From the NCBI RefSeq assembly GCF_027744825.2, contig NC_071340.1:11978001-12042000 (forward strand): 64,000 nt of DNA, in the 5' to 3' direction. The notes under the pieces were generated by a model. The model was not told the DNA's origin. It saw only the letters and a list, made by a program, of their open reading frames with translations, and searched no databases. The DNA is from Synchiropus splendidus. Its lineage: Eukaryota; Chordata; Actinopteri; Syngnathiformes; Callionymidae. Within the stretch, counting starts at the first letter, position 1; each line of letters begins with the position of its first letter. This document shows, piece by piece, positions 11,935 through 25,319 of this stretch. The translations under genes were made by a program, and so were the position numbers.

Positions 11935-14900
11935 TCACACACATGCAAGAAAGGAGGCGAGTTCTAAACAGTTTTTTTTCACGTCGTGTGTTTAGAACAT
12001 GGCTTATAATTTCCACTCACATGGAGGTTTGAAATCATTTTCCATTTTCAGAACACTAAGAGGTTGTCAGCTTAATTTTACTATTCTTTTTGAGCTACCT
12101 GTCCAGCTGCATTAAACAAGATAAATGTCCTTCAACTTGTGTCTTCGCTCCTGCCAGGAGTCTGAAGAGGCGTCCTGAGTGAATTGGAGGAACTGTTGTT
12201 CACTTACTGATGCATTACAGAGAAGTATTTATGTTTCCAAGCACCATTGTTTGTGCGTCCTGATCCGTCATTTTATCTCTGTCACTGAGGAGCCAGTCTT
12301 TGTCTACATGTTTAATGTTGCATCCACGGACCAAGCGATTGAAAAGTAAACAATGGATGTGATTAATGGGAAATTGCAGACAGCTTCCTGGAATAGTGTT
12401 GGGAAGGAGTGTGTTATTTATTGCCTCATCATGCCCAGTGGCTTCAACCCACGGCTTTTTATTTCAAGAAAAACCATCAATCATTCGTCTAACTCGACTT
12501 GTCCTTGTAAATTGTATATTAAAAGTGCTGGTCCAAATTGTTATCTATTTCGTTCATAATTCATCCATGTATATATAGAAAGCGTTTCTCAGAAAGCACC
12601 GTCCGTGAGTCGCTCCCTCTTCCGTCGGCCCTCTTTGGGGTCAATTGGTTGGCATATAATTTTGGCACACGCTTCAAACAAGATGCCCTTTATGCCAAAA
12701 CAGACAGCCTGACAGAGTTTAGGGGCATATGTGTCAGCTCCGATCAGACATCTTGTCTCATGATATGTATCTCAAGGCTGCGGCTTTAAGAGCCAGCTGT
12801 AGCGCAATGTCAAGTCTCCTCATGCACATATGTACTAAGACCACTGGGTTTCAAAAAAGCACAAGGAAACAGTCAAGTGCCTCAGCATGGGTAGTTCATG
12901 GGTAATGATTTATTGACTTTGATATGCATGGATCATACTCCTGGAGCACATTATACTATATGCAAGTACAAAACATAATGACTTAATCCTGATGTTTGAA
13001 CTGTTTTTCAGCTACGGACTCCCTCTTTCACCCACCACTCAAAACGCTAACTGGCACCAACAATGCTAGACGTTGGTTCCGACTCCATTAGTGTGCTAGG
13101 TGAAGGTCATTCTAACATCATTATATTTATTTGATTTTATTTGCTTGGCTGTTAAGAGTGCAGTTGTATTTTACTGCATTTGTTTGGTGTAGATTGTTCC
13201 CTTGTTATGTATTGTGACTATAGATTTTAAATTTCATTTGCTTTGTTTAAAGTCAAGCTGCAAAGTAATGTGGTTCTCATTAGACGCTTTAGAAATTTTG
13301 ATATCTTTTTTTATCAAGCATAATTTAAATTGAACGATTCAAAACAAATATTCATTTATTTATTTGCCATATCACTCTATTTAGCAGCTTCAGAGGAAAA
13401 ACGAAAAGGGATTGCCTCCAGGTTCCACAGCTTTCCTGACACCAGCAGAGAGGGTAAACAAATAACACAAAACACTTGCAACCTGACTTGGATGTGAGTG
13501 CATGGAGCACAAAAACAAATATGTCAGAGTCAAAGTGTGCAAATGACTTAACACGTCTGACCTTAAACAAACTGACTGTTCAAACAATCCAACCGTCGCC
13601 GACATATTGCAACTCTGCTGAACAATCCATAGCAATTCACATACTCCCTGCAGCTACTCCTTTTGTGATGCAGAAACATGAGCATTTTCTTTCTAAGTTC
13701 TTTACTACTTTCACTTTATATTGTGTTTTGATTTGTCCGTGTGTGTCTTTAATCTGGCGCTAACCATTTTTTGTTTGGGTCACTGTAAAGCTACTTCACT
13801 GCCAGCTTCCTGATAAATAGTAAACGGTCAAATATTTTGTTCAGGTCCCCAAAGTTTATAGGAATTATTTTGTACAAGACTAAAAATATTTTTACCTAGT
13901 GTCGATGAAAGCCAAAGTAATCAAAAACTAGTGGAACTACTAATGTAGTAACCGAGTAAAGTAGACGATTACTACAAACTAGGCTTACATTTTTATAGAA
14001 TTATATATATATAGATAGATATTATAGAAGTATTCAACTACTCCAGCGAGTATTTAAATAGATGTACATCTGAGCACTTTTCTGTAGACGCTGCTAACTC
14101 TGGGCAGCGTGGTCTGCGCTTGTGGTTCAGGGTGTCAGTGTATGCGGCATATGTGGTTCAGGTTGTTGCCCGGGTTCGCTTTATGCCCAGAGGCACTTGC
14201 TTCATGTCAGGTTAGCCGTTTGTCTGTGTTGTAGGTTAAACGTGTGGGGCACAGAAGGCACTGGCTCAAGTCTCCACAATCTTGCTTCGAACAGCAGCCA
14301 TCTACGATTATTCTTGTTTAAGACTGGATTTGTGGGTAATTTCCTTTCGATAAAGATGTTAGAGCTATGATTCCCCCGGGGGGTCTTTAAAACTGCGAGC
14401 AGATCGGGGGGAGGCTTCCTCAAATAGCAGTCCAATGCTGGCTTATCCTCCTGAAAGTGCTCTTAACATCTATACATTGCATATCACATAACATTGCATC
14501 CATCGCGGCAGACCAAGTGCTACAGTTACATTTGCTCCTTTAAGTCCATGAGGATCTTCACCACTTCACATCCAGTTACAAAGAAGAAGTGTTACACCCA
14601 GTATATGCAAGATATTGTACGGTCTGAATCCCAGACAGCAGTTACTCTTGTGTTTTCTACACCGCCGCAATTGGGTCACATCCGAGCATCAGTGGCTCTT
14701 GCATTAGCTTGTTTGTGAGAAGAACCAAGTGGCACCTATAGACATGAATATACATTATGAGGCGCTAATTGCCGACTTGTGAATCACACTTGCAGTCTGT
14801 AAAGCTGAGGGATAAACATTGGTCAGCGCTTCATATGTTTACCAATGTGTTTGGAACACTGTTTTGGTGTTCACTCCCATTCAGCCCTGCCGCACTACAT

Positions 14901-16070
14901 GTTTTTATCACCCAATATTGTTTTCACCGCTTGATGTCTGCATGATTCAATTTGTTGTGACGCAATTCAGCCGGGGGGCGTAAATGGCGGCAGCCATAAC
15001 AGTATCTTGATCTGCATGGATGCACAGGAAGGCAGTTTGGCTGTGGTAAATACGGAGAGCAGTACAGTCTGCAACATCGACCGTTTACGTGACTTCTTTT
15101 TTATGACCAGAGGGATGAAAGGGTCGTAAAAATAGAAAAAAGATACACATTCGTTCTTTTGGATCCTCTGCACCACACTCATCCAAGGTCTGAGTCATTC
15201 ATTTGATGAGGCCTCGCCGCTACCTGTGCGTACGTCGACAGAAAGCGAGATAGAACTAGCGCAGACTGCAACAGGGAGATAGCAGCCCTTCCCGTCAGTT
15301 GGCTGACACGGAAGGCCTCTGCGGAACAGATTTTTACCTGCTCGCCCTCTTACCCCTGGGATGAATACAAGGTTTCCTAATCATATCGGGTCTGTACAGG
15401 GTGTTATCAAAGGGAAGCAGATCTTGCTGTCAATGAATCAACCGACGTCAACTTCAACATATGCTCCGGCTGCGCTTTCCCACTCAATTTGTTCATCTCC
15501 ATTTTTGCGATCCTCAAGGAAAACAATTTACACGATTGAACACTGCTTTCCAGATGGGCACATGTTCGCAGCCTCGTGTCGTGTTGCCAAGTGTGTCAGA
15601 CACGCAAACACATCACGAGCCCCCACAGCAGTGATGAATAAAGTGTGAGACACCTTTTGTCTCACTCGCCTATTTCCATAACGGCAAGTGGAAACACGGA
15701 CATCAACACCAAAACCAACGTATAAGGAGGTAATGACTGTCATGTGAACTCAACTGCAAACAGCTCCACTATCAGCAAGTGAATAAAGGCTCTGATTAAT
15801 GACAAGAATTGTTTGCTCTGTTGCGGTCTAAATGTGATCTATAAACAGCACTATCTCGTGAAAGGTAACGACAAAGAGCACCTGCCTGGCGCTCTTAAAT
15901 TCACATTCTGTTTCCATTTAATCATCAAATGGCTTCTGGTTCAATAAGCTATGGATAGCTGTGAATAATGACTTTGCGATAGTGGCACTTTCGCGTTCTT
16001 CCATTTGATCTGAATGCTTGTTTCACTCATCTTCAGACTAAAGGATCCAAAACTTAAAAGTAGAGAATTT
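11935..16070. other. Intron stretch with no recognised gene
   Basis: Contains only a short AT/GATA run near 14004-14025. No repeat family or exon is recognised. Confidence 0.5.
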
Positions 16071-16074
16071 CATT

Positions 16075-16182
16075 GCATTCTGACTATTCATTTCCATAGT
16101 TTGAATATCTATAAACCTAGAAAAACCCAGAGTGAGCAGACGTCTGACCACTGTCGATAACAGATACATTTTTTCATCATTA
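16075..16182 (+). repeat. Shared repeat segment, copy A (mate at 18865-18995)
   Basis: About 100 bp match the segment at 18865-18995 in direct orientation. The best part is CTGACCACTGTCGATAACAG plus ATACATTTTTT, identical over 31-32 bp (16144-16175 and 18943-18974). Both copies stop just before a palindromic DNA element (16184 and 19021). Family not recognised. Confidence 0.7.
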
Positions 16183-16183
16183 T

Positions 16184-16746
16184 TACTGTAAATTCCAGAC
16201 TATAGAGCATGTCGGAATATTAGCCGCACCCACTAAATTTTAGAAGGAAAATGGATCTTGTTCATACACAAGCCACACTGGTCTATAAGCTGTGGATGCA
16301 GTGGTGCTGTCTGCGCCACAGAAAGGTCAGTGGTGCCTAAAAATGCACCAGGATCACTTCTAAACTAGTTTGGAAGACAGGGTCCACCATGGAGACTGGC
16401 CCATGAAACAAACTCGACAATGTTCTCAGCTTGAATCAAGCGCCCAAAATGCGCCGTTTTTGTCCGTGTGTCTGAAGTTCTGACACCACAGCCGGTCTCA
16501 GCTGCATCTCCAGGTGATCAGCTGAAAAGGGTGCATTTTTAGCACTTTTAGGTCAATAAAATGTCTGTGATTACATCGGTTTGATGCGACGAGGTTCAAT
16601 ATTTTCGCAGCATGACGCTCTTTAGCCTCATAGCTCAGATATATACTGTACATATAGCCGCTTTAGCCTCATATATTAGCTGCGTCGTATAAGCCGCACA
16701 GTTCAGACCGTGAGAAGTAGCGGCTTGTAGTCCGGAATTTATGGTA
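16184..16746. mobile_element. Palindromic TIR element of the CTGTAAATTCCGGACTATAAGCCGC type, about 560 bp
   Basis: The left end reads TACTGTAAATTCCAGACTATA and the right end, in reverse complement, TACCATAAATTCCGGACTACA: diverged copies of one inverted terminal repeat. Internal AAGCCGCAC/TAGCCGCAC words recur next to both ends (16213, 16317-type and 16690). The motif is widespread in fish and other vertebrate genomes as a non-autonomous DNA element, but I cannot assign the superfamily. No transposase frame. The ends differ enough to suggest an old copy. Confidence 0.65.
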
Positions 16747-18587
16747 GTTAAATTCAAATGGAACAGCAGGTGGCAGTAAGGTAAAGGCACTTGCTCACAC
16801 AGCCTAGTAGAAACCAAGCAAGAAAGTCAACCAAATCTGGACAAAACTGTCGTGTGGGGTCTACAGGGTGCAGATGGTGAAGCGAAACACGGGTTAATCT
16901 GAGCGATGGTGCTGTCTGCAGACGCCTTTTGATGCACACAGTATGACACACCAAGAAAAGGAGTGTCGGGCACTTTCACGTGAAAACAACATGGAGACAT
17001 ATAGCCACACACGCGTGTTTGACGGCAACAGTTTGAGAAGCCTTCAGAACATGCATTCTAAACACTGCTTAATGCATGAATACCAATGCATGGACGAGAT
17101 GTTCACACACATTGTGAACACAACCAGGGCATCTGTTTGCCAGCGTCTCACCACCGAGCAGTTTTCTGAATGACGAGAGCGTTTCTGCTGGCAGGGACTC
17201 AGCGAGAAAGGAAACAAGGGGAGACGGGGATTTGAATATTTATTCCAGCAAAAGAATAAGAGATGGATGAATTGCAAGGACATTTACAGTCCACGTTCTT
17301 ACACTTCAATGCAAATCAACTCATGCACATGTACACACAAGGATACATTGGGCTGACGCCAGGAACGGAAAGTGCTCTTTGAAGTTCCTCTCATCATTAG
17401 CATGATTACATAGACCTTTTGCACACCAAGCATTCTTTGGTTGGAAGCTCAATGAATGCAAATACCATCAATGTGCTCAGTCCGAACCCCTGCTCAATAT
17501 ACTCATGTCCTTTTACCTTCTGTAATAATTCGGTGTGTGATCGCTTTTTCATTGTTGAACCGCTGAGGATCACTGGCGGCTCTCCAGAAAATCATAACAC
17601 ACATGCAGGTTGGGAATGCAACAACACAGACATGGATGTTGCTGCAAAATGTGTTTGGCAACTTACCAGCAACATACACGTCGAATTTATCCACAGATTC
17701 ATAATGCATTAGGACAATATACTGTCAGCGTTTCTTGTTGTTCAGGAAACTAGATGTGTTGTAGTTGTGTACAGCCAAAGCACATTATCACACCGCTGCA
17801 GGGCGAGCTTGTGTTGTTGTTTTTTTAACCATCGCAGTGGCCTGAGGCAGCACGAAGCCTGGCATGCACAAATGGTGCTTCAGCAAAAAAGGGAAAAAAA
17901 AAGTCATGTTATGTGATTTGAGGACAGCACTTTGACTAAATTCTTACCAATAACACTTTTGTTAGTGTGAAACTCCCAGAAGGACAATCGTGTCAGAACA
18001 AACACAAATCAAAAGGAGAAAAAAAAAACTGGAAAAATGAAGCAGCAATGGATAAATATAACACCTGAAGTGTGTGTGTGCAGCATGTGAAAATGCACTG
18101 CTTTGTATTTTAACATTTCCCATCAAGGGTGGCCAGAGCAAGTCAGCTTGAGTTCTCTTTAAAGTCTTGATCTTAGTCATACCCAACTACCTACATTTCA
18201 GTCCTGACTCACCACATACAGTACATGACCCTCCACTGTGGCCTTCTGCTCCGCCATTTTCACATGCACTTCTCTCCCAATCTGAATGACTGCATACCGT
18301 TTAAACTTCCCAGTATAGATGACACGAACCGATACTGTCTGATTCAGATCAGCGAACACTCTCCAAACGCCTACAACTGTTTTCACCTCTCCCACAAATT
18401 GAAAAATGCCCTAGTAATAATCAAACAGGAGTATATAGCTTGGTTATCAGTTTATTTCCAACAGTTGCGACTGGTCAGAAAGTCAGACACAATCACTAAA
18501 GCTATAACTCTACTGAAACAAACACGAATAAAAACAAGCGATTTGGCGTCCAATCCTATTTAGCATTTGTGGGATGAGCCGTACATA

Positions 18588-18602
18588 AAAAAAAAAAAAA
18601 AA
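18588..18602. repeat. Poly(A) run, 15 nt
   Basis: Simple A run following GTACAT; no attached retroposon recognised. Confidence 0.85.
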
Positions 18603-18864
18603 CTTGATACATGTGGACAGCTGACTCCAAGAAATAAATTTGATAGTGCAGCAGAGCCAGCGACCATGTCCCACCGGGCCATTTTAGGTAATCGGGTCAA
18701 ATAACATTTAATAATCTTCTCAGTTTTAGGAGGGTGGGAAGATAATGGTCTTAATTCTAGTATCGTGGAGGCTGCAGTGGAAGACAACCAAGAGGGTGAT
18801 CTGGACCTCTCAAATGAGGAGGAACTTCACCAACTGAACTTCCAATAGGCAACAGTTTTGCCTA

Positions 18865-18995
18865 GAACGTCATAGAATTGCTATTAATTTTCATTGTTTA
18901 AATATGTATGAACTTAGAAAAGCCCAGAGAAAGCACAAACTTCTGACCACTGTCGATAACAGATACATTTTTTTTCTGTAATTTACCTGTAATTA
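18865..18995 (+). repeat. Shared repeat segment, copy B (mate at 16075-16182)
   Basis: Direct-orientation match to 16075-16182, with the identical 31-32 bp core at 18943-18974 and similar flanks (AACTTAGAAAAGCCCAGAG versus AACCTAGAAAAACCCAGAG). Confidence 0.7.
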
Positions 18996-19020
18996 TTAAG
19001 CATCATAATAGAAACATAAT

Positions 19021-19651
19021 TACAGTGGCACCTCGGTTCTCGACCACAATCCGTTCGAAATTGTTCGAAATCTGAATCGATTTTTCCCATTACAATGAAT
19101 GGAAAAAGAAAGAATGCGTTCCAAGCCTTAAAATAGGCTTTTGTAGGAGTGAATGTAGAGTGTCTGCTGCAGGTGCGCTGTTCCTCTATGTGTGTGGCCG
19201 CTGCATGTGGGAGGGGTTGCCGAGTGAGTGACGTTTCTCCAGAAGTGAAGAGGTGCCCGGTGCGTGTCCAGCTCTGAATGTGCGCTTCTGTGCAGTTTGG
19301 CTGTGACAAAGTCATAAACCAAGTAACGCTCTGTCTGAGACTCGCCTCATCCCTGTCCCAGCTCCAGCCCACAACAGGACATCAAACCCTGGAGTGAGCG
19401 CTCCAGCCTCGGAGGTGTGGAGAGCGAGCACCTCCCCTGTGACACTCTACCACGGTCCAGTGCGGAGACAGGAAAGGTTTTACACCTCAATATGAAGAAA
19501 AAACAGGCAGTAAACGGGACACGTCTACATACAGAGGCTGCGTTATACACAATAACAAAGCACGTCGTGGGTCAGCTGATCGGTCCACGCACGTTATGTT
19601 TTTTTCTGGCTTTTTTCCGGGGTGTTCGAGCTCTAGATTTTCATTCGAAAT
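19021..19651 (+). mobile_element. TA-flanked TIR element (pogo/Tigger-like ends), copy 1, right end lost
   Basis: It begins TA-CAGTGGCACCTCGGTTCTCG. Its first 480 bp and its CGAGCTC...TTTTCATTCGAAAT right part match, in reverse complement, the copy at 30573-31470 at roughly 90% or better by eye. After about 19651 the match stops, so the right inverted end is missing or replaced. It carries about 120 bp (about 19460-19600) absent from copy 2. TA flanks and a CAGTGG start fit Tc1/mariner-pogo elements; the exact family is not certain. The similar open frames seen in both copies mirror the shared nucleotide sequence and are not evidence of coding. Confidence 0.65.
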
Positions 19652-21194
19652 CCCCACAAGTAAATTCAGAAGGAAAAGAAGCAGGCGTGGAATAAGGAAG
19701 CCGTCAACTCGAAAGCAACAACAAGTCTCTGACTTCTTTTTCCTCTCAGGTGTCACAGGTGATTTGATTGGTCAAATGGGCAAAAACATGGAAAGGCTGG
19801 AAGCTAGTTCCCACTGCACCTGAGTTACCACACAAATGAGGGTGAAGTTAAAGGTGGAAAACCAAGTCATTATGAAATAACTGCAACATCGAGATGAAAA
19901 CCAGCAGCGGCATCAATTATTCATCGATGAGTGCAGGTCTGCGCGCTTGTGTGAGTAACACATCATGCAAATGTGCTCACAGAAGCATTAAAAGTCCCCA
20001 AAATAAGGCTTTTGTTGAAGTTTAACCGCAATATTCCTTGTACTTGGATGATAATAAGTGTGTGTTTCGAGAGAATGAGCGCAACAGACAGAAGTCTCAG
20101 TTGTGCAAGTCCTTCCTTCCCTGGCCATCTGCCTTCTCCGAACTGCTTCACCGATCGTCACAATGCGATGAAGCACCTGCAGCGAAACCACACTAGCCCC
20201 TCTCGCTGGTCTTCCTCATGCAAGCGATCATGCTCCTCACAATGACCCGTCAGCCCGTCTCATCCTCAAAACTACAGCGAGGTATCCTCTCCCTCTCACG
20301 CTCCTTCTCTCTCTCTCCACCGTGGCCCGGGTCTGGGTTCTGCCTCAGTGACCAGGTGCAGACGTCAGACCTGCTGTCCATCTCCTTTTCGTCACTGGAG
20401 GATGCACAGCTGAAATACCGCAGACACGGACAAAACAAGACGCACACTTTTCACCTCACTGAATCACAACCACGTACACATACAAAAATATGAGGTGCTA
20501 AATCTTTTCAGTCAAAGTCGGCATGGGCCAGCACATCTGTCAGCTCTCATCGACGCAAAACTCAAAAGATATGGAGCATTTAATACTCACCGCAGATTCC
20601 CCTCCTCCCCTCTATTTAGCGCTTATGATTTCAAATACGTACATGTCTGTTCGTGTTCCGCCTAACACGGCTCGACAGACTAGGCAGAACAGACAACTGA
20701 AGCCGCACGGTGTATCATACCACCAGTCACAAAGACAAAAGGTCGACCCTCAACGAAATTTGTGAAGAGTTCTTTAACATCGCATTAACAGAGATCATAA
20801 TTCACTCAATAAATGTAGATGAAATCCATCACACACTCAAGCCAGAGCACAATAAGGATGATATATTGTTGAGGTTGTACAGGCTTTTCTTCCTACTTTT
20901 TGAAAGCGTCAGCATAGTGAACTGTTATTTTAGCATTTTCCGGGGAAAGATGCTTCAGCTGTCACACGTATTTCATGACCACCCACACCAATCATGAAGC
21001 TAGTCTACAGCACACGTCAATCATACGCGCAATTCCCAGCTGGCAAGAATGTCCAATAATATGTGAAAGATAGGAGTACAACTGTGGAGTAATGAAGGTT
21101 TCAGAGAATATTGGGGAAGAAATGTTTGGCAAATCACCAGCAGCAGCGAGAACGACGGCACAACACACGATTATTTGCTTTAGGGATCGAAAGT

Positions 21195-21262
21195 AGGGCT
21201 GCGCTTTTTATTGCATTTTGATCACGATTTGATCTACGACACTGATCGTCTGCGAAGTTTGT
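21195..21262 (+). mobile_element. Possible hAT-type end fragment (TAGGGCTGC)
   Basis: TAGGGCTGCGC followed by TTGATCACGATTTGATC resembles the TAGGGCTGCACGATT start of a common fish hAT-derived repeat. Only one end is visible, without target duplication, so this is weak. Confidence 0.3.
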
Positions 21263-21880
21263 CTTCACAGGGCTTGAATGCTGACTGAATACACGCATTT
21301 AGCCGCCAAATCAAAGGAGTGAATTTCAAATCTACTCTCGCATGTTCAATCTGCATGTCAGTGCAGTTCGCTGAGGTTACACATTAAAAATAGCAAAACA
21401 CTGTGGTGTCTGAGACCTGTCAATCCCTGATGTATCAGCTTCAATGAGTGGAGGCTGCGAGTGGAAAAATCCTGGTTTACAGGAGAACCACCTCCACTGC
21501 TCCTGCTACAGATTATTAGTCACATGTATGAATTTACAGGCGAAGTGGTGACGCTAGTGTGATATACTGGGGGGGGATTTTTCAGGATGTTTTCCCAAGC
21601 ATCATGAAAAATCGTAATGAAGAATCATTACTACAATATAGAATAACAGTGAATAGCATTTTAGCCATGATTGTGCACCCACTCGAGACCAACTGTCCCC
21701 ACAAGGTGCCGAGAAAATATTTCCAATCATTTGAGGGCAAGTTTTTCTGACCCAATCGAGAAACTTCAATGAAAAAAAAAGTCAGATTAAAGGCACTAAA
21801 CATAATCTGGAGCCACCATTCTCCACAACCACATTCACAGTGCAGAGAGGTATGATATTTATATAGTAATGATTTTTGAC

Positions 21881-22011
21881 TGTCATGATCTGCTTTTATT
21901 TTGTCTGTTCATTTCCTGTGTTCTTCTCTTCACGTCCACCTGAGCTTGATCTACACCTGGGGCAGTGCAATAAACTCAGCTGCTCCCTCACTGCGCTGTT
22001 CCAGTGCTGTG
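21881..22011 (+). mobile_element. TGTCAT-type repeat, 5' partial copy
   Basis: Begins TGTCATGATCTGCTTTTATTTTG, close to the start of the copy at 5509 (TGTCATGATTCCGCTTTTATTTTG), then continues with the CACCTG...ACACCTGG segment usual just before the internal promoter-like part. It breaks off at about 22011, where an inverted relative begins. Confidence 0.5.
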
Positions 22012-22225
22012 TGTCAGATCGTACCGTCAGGGGCCGTGTGCACAGAACCCAAGTGCGAGTGGTGACCACCAGCACTGAGCCTCGACAACAAGAATATGGT
22101 TTAACAAGTTATTAATCCTCGCAATGACACAAATGAACAGACAGAAGCAAGAACCGAGGGCATCACCGAACCGGGAGCAAACATGAACAGAACCGAGGAA
22201 TAAACCTGGGAACAGAGAGCAAACA
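22012..22225 (-). mobile_element. TGTCA-type repeat, inverted partial copy
   Basis: On the minus strand the segment ends ...GCACTTGGGTTCTGTGC...GATCTGACA, matching the 3' ends of the copies at 5509 (GCACTTGGGTCC) and 37135 (GCGCCTGGGTC). With the plus-strand partial copy at 21881 it forms a back-to-back arrangement sharing the junction near 22012. Confidence 0.45.
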
Positions 22226-22242
22226 AAAATCAGTACACGTAC

Positions 22243-22264
22243 ACGCACACACACACACACACAC
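22243..22264. repeat. (CA)n microsatellite
   Basis: About 11 CA units, preceded by an imperfect TACACGTACACG. Confidence 0.9.
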
Positions 22265-22269
22265 AAGAC

Positions 22270-24680
22270 AACACAGTCATCCAAGTAGTTTTTTTTTCCT
22301 TTCTCTATTGTTTATAATTTTATAGACAAATGACACTATTTACGGAGGCAGTCGGGGAGGTGCGAAACGTTTACTTCTTCCTGAGGGGGGTGCAACAGAA
22401 AACAATTGAGAAGCTTCGGCTTAAACTGTTGGCCACTGTTGGACTTCGATTTATAACTTGTGAACATTCAATTCATTGGCTGAGCTGTTTCCCAAATATA
22501 GAACCTCATGTGCTGTTACTTTGCGAGCCATTTTAAAGTACTTTTAGAAGCAGGAATTGGTTAAACATGACTGCCAGGAAACTGCGATTCTGTTCTGTTT
22601 GAGAGCAGACGGCGTCGAGAAGCCTGTCGTCAGTGATCCAGCGGCAGGCGGTTTAAGCGCTCTGACACAGTTCACGGCTAAAGTGCAGCATCACTCTGTA
22701 GTCAGGATTTAATCTGGCTGCTTTCATCAGTGATTTTTGAGTGTAACCAATTAAGAAGACACACAATCACACACACTGCCACTCTGAGTCAGCTAGTCCT
22801 GACAAAACGCTCGGGAAAAAAGGAAGTGACATTGCCATTCAGGACACGCAGCCTGGAGGACCAACAGGCGCGCGGTCCACACAGCCCTCCCCTGGAGAAT
22901 GCCGATCATTAGACGGAGAATACAGCGACAGGTAGGGAGGGCAGGCGCCGGCGACTCGCCACGACTGGACAGAGACTAGCCAACGCTCTTGATGTCGCAG
23001 AAATCATTGAAATTCCTTGATGCCGTGGCATAGATTTGCGGCATCGCAGCTAAAAATGGCATCAATTTAAACAGAACCGGCTTGTATCCCCGTTTTCCCT
23101 CTTGCCTCCCCTTTTTTTTTGTCTCCCAACCCTTTTGATATACATCCCTCACTGCCTGTCTTTCTCTCGCCCTCCATTTCCCTCGGTCCATCTTTAGCAG
23201 CAACAAAGAGATTAAAGAGGGATTACTTCTGACATGTCAATGTGATGTGCCTGCTGGGTATAGTACTTTTTTCCCGTTCTCATGCTGTCCTAAGTCAATA
23301 TGATGCACAGAGGAGCCTCACGCAGACAGGTCTGTCAGGGGAGGGTGGTATGGAGGTACTAAATCTATTGGCCAAAACCAGTACTAAACACTGGTTTACC
23401 TAACTGATAATACCATTTCTACTCTCACTCTTTGTGGAGCAAGTATAGCTGAAATTGAGCTGCTGAACTCCATAAAAAGTGTATCATTTATTTGCTTTTT
23501 ATTGCATATTATTGCGTCATCTGTCACCCCCATGCAAAAAAAAAAGCACAGCTAACCAGATCGGCGAAACCAAATAGGAGACAAGCAGTATTGTTTTGGA
23601 CGTGAGAATCATTTGTTGCGATTCAAAGTACTCGCAGCAGGCAGGAAATTAACTATTGATTAGAGCAGAGGTGTTGGTGGTGAGACAAGGGAAAAGAGAC
23701 AATGGAAGTCACACGGCAACAAACTGTCCACATCTATCCCTACTACTATGTAATGTTTATGCAGAACAACATCAGCATCAGGATAAATGGAGTCCCAACT
23801 AAGCTGGAATACATTTGACCAGTCAATAAATGACACAGAACCTTTAGTGATAATTGGAAACCACACACTTGTCTGACTTACATGGCCAGGAATAAAAAAA
23901 AAAAAATGAAGGAATGTTTTGTTCGGAACATACACTTGTACAGTGGGTGGTATGTACGTATGTTGTGCCCATTAAAAATGCAAAAACTTCCCAAACAATT
24001 ACTTCCTCTGACGCTATTTGCTGCCTGTGAAATGAATGAATGAGACCAGAGTCTGCCTGCAGCAGTTCCATCTTCAGATCTTCAAAGTGAGGGGAAAGAC
24101 GTCGAGAACACCGCGACGCTTTTAGCAGGGACGCTGTGCTAGTCGATGGTGCTGGCTAGCACCTCAAAGACTGAAAGAACAAGGCTTGTTTCATACATAA
24201 GTGAGGAAGAGGGAGGGGAAAAAGTATGAATAATTAAGTGATAATAAAAGGAGGTCTCACCATACGTTTGCTTCACATGTATTAACACGACGACCCCCCT
24301 ATAAGGGGCATGAGAGGCAAAAGTGAAATGGTTTGGTTCAGGCTTTTTTTTAAAGATTGTATTTTGAACATGGAAATTTACTATATATCCAGAACACAGC
24401 ATGATGTCTGTTTTGGTAATAGCAATGAGCATCATTAGCCATTCTGCAGCATCTTTCTCTTTTCCTCATCTCTTGTTGCTAAAGAGATGAAAGTGGCCTT
24501 TGTGTCTTAGTTCTTGGTTTCAAAAGTTGCCAAACTGAATTACGGGTTGATGAATGAACGTTAAAACCTTTTAGCTTAGAAAAGCAAAGCGACATCAACT
24601 TGGATCCCATAGTTTGTTCCGCACATCTCCTCAATCACAAACCGCGCACACTTCGATTTACTCAGCAAATTCCGAGTGGA
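22270..24680. other. Intron stretch with no recognised feature
   Basis: Unique-looking sequence; the block at 22570-22990 is comparatively G+C rich and free of repeats. No exon or RNA gene recognised. Confidence 0.45.
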
Positions 24681-24683
24681 GGC

Positions 24684-24840
24684 GCTGCTTGTTTGCACGG
24701 AGACAGCCATAAACACGAGGTGTGACTTGTTACCCGTCAAATGGCGCCACTGGGTGTTTGAGCCGTGAGATGTGGGAGAACAACAGCAGCCTCTTCAAAC
24801 ATTAATTAACTTGAAAATCACAAAGAGACAAACACATTTG
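24684..24840 (+). repeat. Local duplication, copy A (mate at 27548-27668)
   Basis: GCTGCTTGTTTGCACGGAG...AGCCATAAA...GGTGTGACTTGTTACCC, then CAGCCTCTTCAAACATT and ACAAACA, recur in the same order and orientation about 2.86 kb to the right. Copy A has about 35 bp extra in the middle. In one frame both copies can be read as S-L-F-K-H, reminiscent of the C2H2/BED-finger tail of hAT transposases, but stops are frequent; that reading is speculative. Confidence 0.6.
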
Positions 24841-25319
24841 TGTTTTATAACAACTCGTAGTTGCTGCTTTGCATATTGTAAATAAGACTTTTAAAAAGTC
24901 AATACCAATTTCTCCATTCAGCTAGTGAGCCAAAATGGAGGTCTCCTGTGGTCCTAACTGGAGACATTCTTGTGTCATTTTCACCATCTATGCACATCAT
25001 TTACTGTTTTTATCTTCACTGATCTATCACTTTTTATTTGGTATTGTATCAGCAGTGTAAAAAAAAAACAAAGTTTCCATCATTCATATTTTATTTCGCC
25101 CTTAACCAACATTTTTATTTGTGAGAATAGCTATAGTCCAAAATGCATACACGTTTTGGAGCTTTTGCGCTTTTGCACTGTGCCATAAATTTCACCTTTT
25201 TCAAAAGAAAAAAAACCTTGTTCTTAGAGGGAATCACTTGTGCACTTTGACAGCTTAATGAAAGCATGTCTGCTCCACAATTATAGTCGTAGTTATTAGT
25301 AGCTATGAAAGATCCATAT

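Noticed and set aside
18983..19372. 129-codon minus-strand frame nearly identical to a 105-codon plus-strand frame at 30808-31125
   Set aside because: The similarity comes from the two copies of the same non-autonomous DNA element. The peptide has no transposase motifs and the copies differ by indels, so conservation of a protein is not shown.
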